This document shows positions 15,791 to 22,711 of a stretch of 57,629 nt of DNA, piece by piece. The translations under genes were made by a program, and so were the position numbers. Source of the stretch: an uncultured Clostridia bacterium (lineage in GTDB: Bacteria; Bacillota; Clostridia; Christensenellales; Borkfalkiaceae). Each line of letters starts with the position of its first letter. Positions within the stretch are counted from its first letter, which is position 1. The notes under the pieces were generated by a model. It worked only from the letters and a program-made list of their open reading frames with translations, had not been told where the DNA came from and ran no database searches. Location of the stretch: assembly GCA_947631005.1 (NCBI GenBank), contig CANRJR010000013.1, positions 1 through 57,629 on the forward strand, read 5' to 3'.

Positions 15791-16432
15791 TCACCAAACG
15801 AACTTGGCGCGTGCGCTCTCGCCGTTGTCGACGACGATGTTTTGCGCGGTCATCGAGCGGTTGATGACGGTCAGAAAATACGTCCATTCGGCGATCTCTT
15901 CGGGTGTAGCCCATTTTTTGAGCGGGGTCTCGTCCATGATGAGCTTCCACTTTTGCGCGTCGCTAATCACGCGGTCGTTGAGAGAGGTGAGCACGCCGCC
16001 GGGGGAGAGACTGTTCGCCGTCCCGCCCCATTCCGCCATGCGCAGGGCGACGTTCTTCATATACGAGACGACGCCCCCCTTGCTCGCGCAGTAGGCGGGA
16101 AATTCCGCGCCCGTCCCCGCGGACGCCGACGCGATGAAGAGGACGCTCGCAAGCTCGGGGGAGAGATACCGTTCGGTCACGCGCATGGTCGCAATGAGGT
16201 TGATCTCCACGTCCCGTCCGCTGTCCTGTACGCCCGCGTTGTTGACGAGGATCTCCGCCTGCACGTCGGGGAGAGGGTCGGTTTCGATGTCGGCGAGAAA
16301 GTGCGAATAGAGGGGATGGAACAGTTTGGCGTGAACGCGGTCGACGCCGTACACCACATGTCCCTCGCGGATAAATTTTTCGACGACGGCTTTGCCGATG
16401 CCGCCGCTCGCGCCCGTCACGATCACTCTCAT
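15791..16432 (-). CDS. Short-chain dehydrogenase/reductase
   Basis: 213-aa NAD(P)-dependent oxidoreductase with a Rossmann fold. TGASGGIG near the N terminus binds the cofactor, LVNNAGVQ is the NNAG motif, SASAG carries the catalytic Ser region, and YCASKGG is the YxxxK catalytic pair. The substrate cannot be told. I start it at 16432 (MRVIVTGASGG), with GGAGG upstream, because the longer reading would run through the preceding gene. Its ATG overlaps the stop of the transporter gene (ATGA), so both are one operon from the promoter at 17268-17296. Confidence 0.9.
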   Translation of the reverse strand: MRVIVTGASGGIGKAVVEKFIREGHVVYGVDRVHAKLFHPLYSHFLADIETDPLPDVQAEILVNNAGVQDSGRDVEINLIATMRVTERYLSPELASVLFIASASAGTGAEFPAYCASKGGVVSYMKNVALRMAEWGGTANSLSPGGVLTSLNDRVISDAQKWKLIMDETPLKKWATPEEIAEWTYFLTVINRSMTAQNIVVDNGESARAKFVW

Positions 16433-17175
16433 GCCGCGTCCCTCCCTGCGAGGAAGTCGAAATACGCCCTGCCGACCCCTCGCTCCCGCCAACGCCTTAC
16501 GACGCGGTAGCCGATGGGGGAGAACGCCGCTTCAACGAGAAGTTCGGCGATCATGCCCGTCGCCGCGCACGTCAGGCATTGCACGATCGACCACCCGAAA
16601 AAGAAGTGGCTCACCGTGAGCGCGAAGATGAGGTTATCGCAAAACTGCCCCAAAGCGGTGGAGAGATAGGCGCGGCAGAGGAAGGCGCAAATGCCGTCGG
16701 GCCGCTTGCGGAAGAGCTTGCCGACGCCGAAGTTTGTAAAGTTGTTGACGGCGGCGGAGACCGCAAAGGCGAGCGTACTGCCGAGAAGAACGTACCATGT
16801 GCCGCCGAACGTGCGGTCGAGCGCGTACTTTATGTCGCCCTCGGCTTGAAATTCCGCGCCCCATGTGCCGGGGATGACGCTCGCGAGAAAGAGCACGAGA
16901 CAGGCGAGCAGGTTTACGGCGATCGCGGCGAGGGAGACGAGTGTCGCCGCGCGCGGACCGAAGTGTTTGGTCAGAACGTCCATGCAGAGGAAAGACACCC
17001 ACGAAACGACGATCCCGCAGTCGAGGGCGAGCCAGGAGAGCGGCAGGTCGATGCTCTTATTTGCGAGCAAATTCATCGTGAACACGGAGAGGAGAAAGAG
17101 GGAAAAGGTGAGGGGGGGAACGGAATCCATCAGAGCGCGGCATTCCCCGAAGAACCGCTTGAAACATTGCTTCAT
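16429..17175 (-). CDS. VUT/YhhQ-family transporter, probably for a queuosine precursor
   Basis: 248-aa membrane protein with about six helices. The segments DVLTKHFGPRAATLVSLAA and STALGQFCDNLIF match the VUT (YhhQ, DUF165) family. Members import queuosine precursors such as preQ1 or preQ0 for tRNA modification. The AAGGAGG site lies 6 nt before the ATG. The preceding leader can form a pseudoknot covering this site (see 17182-17257), which fits preQ1-responsive control. It is followed, with ATGA overlap, by an SDR gene. Family placement is good; substrate is inferred from the family. Confidence 0.85.
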   Translation of the reverse strand: MKQCFKRFFGECRALMDSVPPLTFSLFLLSVFTMNLLANKSIDLPLSWLALDCGIVVSWVSFLCMDVLTKHFGPRAATLVSLAAIAVNLLACLVLFLASVIPGTWGAEFQAEGDIKYALDRTFGGTWYVLLGSTLAFAVSAAVNNFTNFGVGKLFRKRPDGICAFLCRAYLSTALGQFCDNLIFALTVSHFFFGWSIVQCLTCAATGMIAELLVEAAFSPIGYRVVRRWRERGVGRAYFDFLAGRDAA

Positions 17176-17181
17176 ACGAAG

Positions 17182-17257
17182 CCTCCTTGTTTTTTAATGC
17201 GCTATGCGCGTTTCCCGTATCGGGAAAGTTGCTGGATGGTTTGGCAAGGAACATCCC
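17182..17257 (-). promoter_or_regulatory. Structured leader, candidate preQ1-type riboswitch
   Basis: On the minus strand a hairpin GGATG/CATCC (17256-17252 with 17238-17234) has the loop TTCCTTGCCAAAC. Its CCTTG (17249-17245) can pair with CAAGG (17189-17185) at the start of the AAGGAGG ribosome binding site. An A-rich tail (TTAAAAAACAAGGAGG) precedes the start, like the AAAAAACTAAGGA end of preQ1-I aptamers. Two further hairpins (TTTCCCG/CGGGAAA and GCG/CGC) lie between. This would be an H-type pseudoknot hiding the ribosome binding site, but the insertion is not preQ1-I-like. The class is undecided. Confidence 0.5.
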
Positions 17258-17267
17258 GCATTTCTTT

Positions 17268-17296
17268 ATTATAGCACGCCCGACTCAATCTGTAAA
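17268..17296 (-). promoter_or_regulatory. Promoter for the transporter-SDR operon
   Basis: Minus strand TTTACA, 17-bp spacer, TATAAT with TGC before the -10. The predicted start near 17261 gives an 86-nt leader. Confidence 0.65.
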
Positions 17297-17350
17297 GCGA
17301 TTTTCACCTCAAACGGCGCGCCCGCCCGCCCTTTGAATGTGTAAAAATCA

Positions 17351-17379
17351 TAGACAAAATTTATGCCGTGCGCTATAAT
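17351..17379 (+). promoter_or_regulatory. Promoter of the vWA gene, with a long leader
   Basis: TAGACA, 17-bp spacer, TATAAT; the start would be near 17386, leaving a leader of about 270 nt before the ATG at 17658. The leader holds the perfect palindrome GCGGGCATGCCCGC (17509-17522), a CGCCC/GGGCG hairpin near 17600-17616, and two direct copies and one inverted copy of CATGTCCGA. A 97-codon frame spans it but lacks a ribosome binding site. Confidence 0.5.
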
Positions 17380-17657
17380 AAAAGCAGAGAGCGGAAGAAA
17401 CGCCTTTGCCGTTTTGTTCTTCGCGGCAGAGCGCGGCGCGGGAGCGTCCGAGGCGGGCATGTCCGATACGGACTGTCAAGCATCGGCATGTCCGACGCGC
17501 TTCCGAACGCGGGCATGCCCGCCCCGTAACCCAAGACATGGGTCTTTTCGACGCGGATACTTCGGACATGGGTACGCCCGAGAACATTCCGAAAGCAGAT
17601 CGCCCTTTCATCGGGCGGAATTGAACGACGCGCCGTGCGGCGCAAAAGGAGGATGAA

Positions 17658-18272
17658 ATGAAACGGTTGGACATTGCTTTTTGCCTCGACGCCACGGGCG
17701 GCATGGTACGGTATGCGGAATACGTGCGGGATACGGTCGCCGCGCTCTTCGAAGCGGCGCGTTCCGAAGATTTTCCCGTGCGCGTCAAGATCGTCGCGTT
17801 CCGCGATTATCTGTACGACAGCGATCCGATCTCGGTCTCGGAGTTTTTGGAAAGCTCCGAGCAGGCGGACGCGTTTTTAAGCGCGACGGAATTTCGCGGC
17901 GGCGGAGATATGCAGGAGAACGCGCTCGAATCGCTTTTCATCGCCCTCGGCGAGGAGTGGGACGCGCAATCGGAGGCACGGCGCGCCGTCGTCCTGTTGA
18001 CGGACGCCGACCCGCTTGCCTTGGGCGCGCGGCGCGGTCAGATCGGCTATCCCGACGAGATTCCCGAAAACGTCGACGCGCTGTTTGCCCTTTGGCGCGA
18101 TAAAATGCGCCGCAGTGCGAAGCTCGTTTTGTTCGCGCCGCTCGGGGGAGAATGGGATAACATTTCAAACGCGGCAGAGCGGCAGGGCGTGCGGTGCACC
18201 CTCCGCCACTTCGAGGAATTTTTCGAGATCTCCGCCCGCGACCTCCTCGGGGAGATATTGGGGGACCTATAA
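17658..18272 (+). CDS. von Willebrand factor A-like domain protein
   Basis: 204-aa cytosolic protein whose whole length resembles a vWA domain: DIAFCLDATGGM at the N terminus (a variant of the metal-site DxSxS motif, with the second Ser replaced by Gly), VKIVAFRDY, a RGGGDMQENALES segment where the MIDAS Thr would be, and AVVLLTDADP. The metal site may therefore be altered. Such proteins act as protein-interaction modules, often with AAA+ ATPases; none is adjacent here. An AAAGGAGG site precedes the ATG. The stop is 5 nt before a repeat hairpin (18278-18320). Confidence 0.8.
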   Translation: MKRLDIAFCLDATGGMVRYAEYVRDTVAALFEAARSEDFPVRVKIVAFRDYLYDSDPISVSEFLESSEQADAFLSATEFRGGGDMQENALESLFIALGEEWDAQSEARRAVVLLTDADPLALGARRGQIGYPDEIPENVDALFALWRDKMRRSAKLVLFAPLGGEWDNISNAAERQGVRCTLRHFEEFFEISARDLLGEILGDL

Positions 18273-18277
18273 AGGGT

Positions 18278-18745
18278 TCACAAATTTTGTTTTGTGCTTC
18301 GCCAAAACAAAATTTCGTGAGGGAAACCAGCTCTTGCTTTAATTAAGTTAGTCCTCTCGTTCGCTTTGTAAGACAATAAGCCGCAAGTGTGCGGCAAATT
18401 GGGGCGCGTTAGGTGGAAGTGAATTCCACCTAACGCCATTATTTGGAAGCCTGAAAAGCGTTCCCAATTTGTCATGTTGCCCCGCCCGCGGCTTCTATTG
18501 TAGACCAAGGGCGGCACGAGGAGCGAAGCGACGAAGTAGCGGAGGCGTAGCCGAAGTCGAAACATCTCCCACAATTTTATTGTTTATATTCCACTGTCAT
18601 TTCGCCCTACTTTTTTTGTCATTTTGAGCGGAGGCGAGCGTAAGCGAGCCGAAGTCGAAAAATCCCCTTGGTCGTTGATTCGGCTTGAAATAAAAATAAG
18701 GGAGATTTCTCCACGCGCCGCTTCCGCGGCTTGGTCGAAATGACA
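18278..18745. repeat. Intergenic repeat block 2
   Basis: Same module series as the other blocks. Module D (18278-18320) is a hairpin with AAATTTTGTTTTG / CAAAACAAAATTT arms starting 5 nt after the vWA stop. Next come GCCGCAAG/TGTGCGGC, then a 13-bp perfect stem (18406-18436, GCGTTAGGTGGAA / TTCCACCTAACGC). Module C starts near 18476 (TGTCATGTTGCCCCGCCCGC). Module A is inverted at 18617-18745, starting TGTCATTTTGAGC and ending CGAAATGACA. No gene is supported between 18273 and 18978. Confidence 0.8.
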
Positions 18746-18893
18746 TTATAGAAGCCGCAGATGGGGCGAAATGACAATTTAGAATGTCCGTCCGCTCCCA
18801 ATGACAGTAAGAAGCGGCGGGGCTAACGTCCTTTTGAAAAGGTCTGTGTCGGTTATAAAATGAGAAAAACGGACGGAAAAAATGGCAATCGAA

Positions 18894-18922
18894 TTGACAA
18901 TCGGCGGGCGGCGGGATATAAT
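18894..18922 (+). promoter_or_regulatory. Consensus sigma-A promoter for the GLUG lipoprotein
   Basis: TTGACA, 17-bp G+C-rich spacer, TATAAT. The start is predicted near 18929; AGGAGG follows just upstream of the ATG at 18979. Confidence 0.85.
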
Positions 18923-18978
18923 AGAAAGTAAGACAGGGTTTACAGTAAGATATAGAATTCGGAAAGCAGGAGGACAGA

Positions 18979-21900
18979 ATGAAACGCAAGGGATTTCTTT
19001 CGCTCATGATTGTTGCGTTGGCGGCGTTGTCACTCGCGATTTTAGCGGCGTGCGAAGGCACGCACACGCACGAATATGTTTTTGTCATGTATATAGAATC
19101 ACCGACCTGTACGCGTCGGGGCGAGAAGCTCATGGAATGTTCTATTTGCGGGAAAGAGATCGTCGAATCGGTCGATCGGTTGGAGCATGATTGGGAGGAA
19201 GTCACCGTCCCCTCCACCTGCATCTCCCAAGGCAGTATCACGCGTACGTGCAAACTGTGCGGTGAGACGGAAGAAGTTCCCCTGCCGCTTGCCGAACATC
19301 AAATGCAGTACGACGGCGAAAACAAAGAGCCGACCTGCATCGAGGACGGCTACACGGAGAGCGGCGTCTGCACGGTCTGCGGGCAGACTTTCCCGCGGAC
19401 GACCGTCCCCGCACTCGGGCACGACTACGAAAACGGCATTTGTAAACGATGCGGCGCAGAGTTTTCTTACACGGTCAAATTCCACGACGAATATAACAAT
19501 ATCCCCGCCCAAAGCTACAAACCCGGCGAACATTTCGCGCCGCCGACGCTTCCGAATATCCCCCAAGATCACATTTTCGAGGGTTGGTATCTCGAGGACG
19601 GCACGACGCGCTTTGACGAAACCGTCGAGATAACCGAAGATCTCGAACTCTACGGCAAATGGCTGGCGACCCATGCCGTCTCCAACGCCGCCGAACTTGC
19701 GGCGATCAAGGACGATCCCGCCGCACATTACTATCTCACAAAGGACATCCGCATGAACGGCGCGGTCTGGACGCCCGTTGAAACCTTTTCGGGCATTTTG
19801 GACGGCAGAGGATACAAGATCGTCGACATGAACCTGACGGACGGCGATGCGGGCTATCAATTTGCGATGTTCATCACGAATGACGGCGAGATCCGCGATT
19901 TGGAGATCCACGACGTCAACTATAATGTTGTGAATCATCGGGCCGCCGGCACTGCCGCAAGTTATTTCTCCGTGCTTGCCGCCCACAACAACGGCGTCAT
20001 CGACGGCTGTTCGGTCACTTCGGGCGTCTACAAATACACATACGATCCCGTCGATTGCAACGAACCTTTCTACTTCGGACTGTTCGCAGCCGAAAACGCG
20101 GGGATGGTGAAAGACTGCTTCGCCACGGTAGACGTTACTTGCGACATCCGCGGTACGGCGGACGTTTCGGACGTGAATTTCGGGAGCAATATGTATAACG
20201 GCGGCATCGTGGGCGGCAACGCGGGTACAGTGACTTCCTGTCACTACAACGGGACATTCACAACGGCAAACAACCCCAGAGGTCTCCATTCCAGAGGCTA
20301 TTACGGCGGGCATTATTACAGTTATCAGTACAACCACTGCTGGTTCGGCGGCGTGGCAGGCATGCAAAACGGGGGAACGCTGACGAACAGCTATGCGGAA
20401 TTCACCTACGAGAACACCCAAACCACCGTCGACTACGCTCATGCTTGCGCCAATATCGGCGGGCTCGTGGGAAGCAACGTCGGCGGGACGGTCAAGAGCT
20501 GTTTTGCGATCGGCTCTATCCTCGATAAAGCGTGCAACGGGACGATCGCGGGCGGGATCGTGGCAGTCAACACCGAAAAATCCGTCGTGGAGAGCTGTCA
20601 TGCCGACGTCGATATCGCGGCAGAGCCGACCGTCATCTACGATGAGGCCACCGCCCTCGGCGGGCTGGTGGGAGAGAACAACGCCACCGTGCAGAACTGC
20701 TATTGTTGCGGCGACGTCCGCGCCCAAGCGACGGGCACGGTCGGCGGCTTCGCGGGCAAAAACAACGCGCAGGGCAGCATTAGCAAATGTTACAGCACGG
20801 GAAATGCGGCAATCGTAAACGGAAGCGGAGATTTCTTCGCGGGCAAGTCCGACGGGACGCTGTTCAAATGCTACTATTTGGAGAGCGCGACCGTGCAGGT
20901 AAAGGACGCGTATCTTCAAACCGCGCAGAACGGCGAGCCCAAGTCGTACAGCACGCTGTGGACGACGGAATTTTTGGTGGACACCCTCTATTGGGACGAA
21001 AGCGGCTGGGTCATTCTGGTCAACGGAAATCCCATGCTCGATTGGGAGATCGCCGTCGGGCACACCTACACGACGAATACGGTCGACGCCACCTGCGAGG
21101 ACATCGGCTACACCGTGTACACCTGCAACGACTGCGGCTGCATCTTCGTGCGCGACTACGTCGCCCCCGCGGGGCACGACAAAATTTTGGTGTCGCACAC
21201 CGCCGCGACCTGCGAAGAGCCCGGCAAGACCAAATATCACTGCAACAAGTGCAACGCCGACTATGAAGTGACAGAGGCGGCAGAACCCGCCCTGCAACAT
21301 AAGCCCACGATCGCCGCGGGCGACGAGAAAGCCGACCCCACCTGCCGAAAATTGCCGAGCGGCGAATATGAAGTACACGACGGACATACCGCCAAAGTGA
21401 CCTGCGAGCGTTGCAACCAAGTGTTACAAGAGCCGCAGACGATCCAAGCGCATCAATTTGCCGTCGACAACGCAAACAGCGTCAAGCCCGATTGTACGAC
21501 GGAGGGGAAGAATCATCTCGTATGCTCGATATGCGGCTTCGTCAAAGATGAGGTCGTCCCCGCGACGGGTCACACGCTCAAAGTCGGCTCTCTGCAATGC
21601 ACCGTATGCCAACAGCCCGTCTACGACGACAACTTCTTCACCAAAGTGGGCAGCGTCGGCGAGCTGAAAAACATCGCCCAAAACCTCAACGGGAACTACA
21701 TGCTTACGGCGAATATCGACTTGCATAGCGAAGAGTGGACGTCGATCGGCACAAAGACCAATCCGTTCAACGGCGTGTTTTACGGCAACGGATTCAAGAT
21801 CATGAACCTCTTGCAAGCCGAGACGACGGCGGGCGGCTTGTTCGGCTACAACAACGGCTCGATCCTCAACCTTACGGTGGAGAACGCCGACTTTACCGTC

Positions 21901-22614
21901 ACCGACAAAGATAACGCCTTGCTCGGCGTGATCGCCGCGGAGAACAGCGGCACGATCGAGAATTGTACCGTGAGCGGACGCGTACAGTTCAACGTGATCG
22001 TCCGCCGCACGTCCGACACGTTCGACGACAACCTCACCCTGCACGCCGTAACGGCGGGCGGCATTGCCGCGCACAACGCCGCAAACGGAATCGTCCGCCA
22101 ATGCACGGTCAGCGCGGCGTTGACGGTAGGCGAACTCACCCAATTTACCAATACCGCCGCGGTCGATGTTTACTTCTATTTGGACCGCGGTTGGAAGCAG
22201 GGAGTGTCGAGGTTCGTCGCCCAGCTCACCGTGGGCGGCGTCGTGGGCAACAACAGCGGCACCGTCGACGGGTGCACGGCGAGCGGCGGGGTCGAAATCA
22301 TCGTCTCGCAGCAAATCTTCGTCGAACGCGTCGTCAACGAGGGCAAGTGGAACGAGGTGAAATATAAAGCGGGGAAAATGGAACTGACTGCGGCGATCTA
22401 CGGCGGGTCGCTCGTTGGCTTCAACGGCGGCGTCGTCACAGGCGGTCGGGGCGGCGGCTTCGCCGTCAAAACAACGCGCTGTACGCAGGACGACAGCAGC
22501 AGTTTCTTTTCCATGACGCACATCATAGACGTCCGCGCCAACACCGAGTTTCCGCAACTTGTCGGCTGGTCGCAAGACGGCAAGTGCGACGACGTGCAAA
22601 CGCTGCCGTTGTAA
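18979..22614 (+). CDS. Large surface lipoprotein with CxxC, InlB-type and GLUG repeats
   Basis: 1211-aa predicted lipoprotein. The signal peptide ends LAILAACEG, with the lipobox Cys near residue 24. Residues about 28-160 hold repeated CxxC modules (CSICG, CKLCG, CTVCG, CKRCG) with His-containing linkers such as LEHDW and LGHDY. A Listeria-Bacteroides-type repeat follows (about 167-230, FEGWYLEDGTTRFDE). The rest alternates GLUG-type repeats (GGIVGGNAG, GGLVGSNVGG, GGLVGENNA, GGVVGNNSG) with another CxxC set in the middle (about 690-880). GLUG repeats are associated with adhesins and IgA-protease-like surface proteins. It is a single-gene unit with its own promoter and terminator. Confidence 0.85.
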   Translation: MKRKGFLSLMIVALAALSLAILAACEGTHTHEYVFVMYIESPTCTRRGEKLMECSICGKEIVESVDRLEHDWEEVTVPSTCISQGSITRTCKLCGETEEVPLPLAEHQMQYDGENKEPTCIEDGYTESGVCTVCGQTFPRTTVPALGHDYENGICKRCGAEFSYTVKFHDEYNNIPAQSYKPGEHFAPPTLPNIPQDHIFEGWYLEDGTTRFDETVEITEDLELYGKWLATHAVSNAAELAAIKDDPAAHYYLTKDIRMNGAVWTPVETFSGILDGRGYKIVDMNLTDGDAGYQFAMFITNDGEIRDLEIHDVNYNVVNHRAAGTAASYFSVLAAHNNGVIDGCSVTSGVYKYTYDPVDCNEPFYFGLFAAENAGMVKDCFATVDVTCDIRGTADVSDVNFGSNMYNGGIVGGNAGTVTSCHYNGTFTTANNPRGLHSRGYYGGHYYSYQYNHCWFGGVAGMQNGGTLTNSYAEFTYENTQTTVDYAHACANIGGLVGSNVGGTVKSCFAIGSILDKACNGTIAGGIVAVNTEKSVVESCHADVDIAAEPTVIYDEATALGGLVGENNATVQNCYCCGDVRAQATGTVGGFAGKNNAQGSISKCYSTGNAAIVNGSGDFFAGKSDGTLFKCYYLESATVQVKDAYLQTAQNGEPKSYSTLWTTEFLVDTLYWDESGWVILVNGNPMLDWEIAVGHTYTTNTVDATCEDIGYTVYTCNDCGCIFVRDYVAPAGHDKILVSHTAATCEEPGKTKYHCNKCNADYEVTEAAEPALQHKPTIAAGDEKADPTCRKLPSGEYEVHDGHTAKVTCERCNQVLQEPQTIQAHQFAVDNANSVKPDCTTEGKNHLVCSICGFVKDEVVPATGHTLKVGSLQCTVCQQPVYDDNFFTKVGSVGELKNIAQNLNGNYMLTANIDLHSEEWTSIGTKTNPFNGVFYGNGFKIMNLLQAETTAGGLFGYNNGSILNLTVENADFTVTDKDNALLGVIAAENSGTIENCTVSGRVQFNVIVRRTSDTFDDNLTLHAVTAGGIAAHNAANGIVRQCTVSAALTVGELTQFTNTAAVDVYFYLDRGWKQGVSRFVAQLTVGGVVGNNSGTVDGCTASGGVEIIVSQQIFVERVVNEGKWNEVKYKAGKMELTAAIYGGSLVGFNGGVVTGGRGGGFAVKTTRCTQDDSSSFFSMTHIIDVRANTEFPQLVGWSQDGKCDDVQTLPL

Positions 22615-22643
22615 GCGGCTTCTTTCGGATTTTTCAACATAGA

Positions 22644-22677
22644 GACAGACCTGCCTTTTGCGGCAGGTCTGTCTTTT
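22644..22677 (+). terminator. Terminator after the GLUG lipoprotein
   Basis: GACAGACCTGCC / GGCAGGTCTGTC perfect 12-bp stem with a TTTTGC loop, followed by TTTT. Confidence 0.92.
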
Positions 22678-22711
22678 CCTTTCCGAGGTTTTTTGCCGAA
22701 GCGAACGGGAA

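Noticed and set aside
17363..17656. 97-codon gene in the vWA leader
   Set aside because: No ribosome binding site, Cys/Arg/Pro-rich translation typical of non-coding G+C-rich DNA, and palindromes in the sequence.
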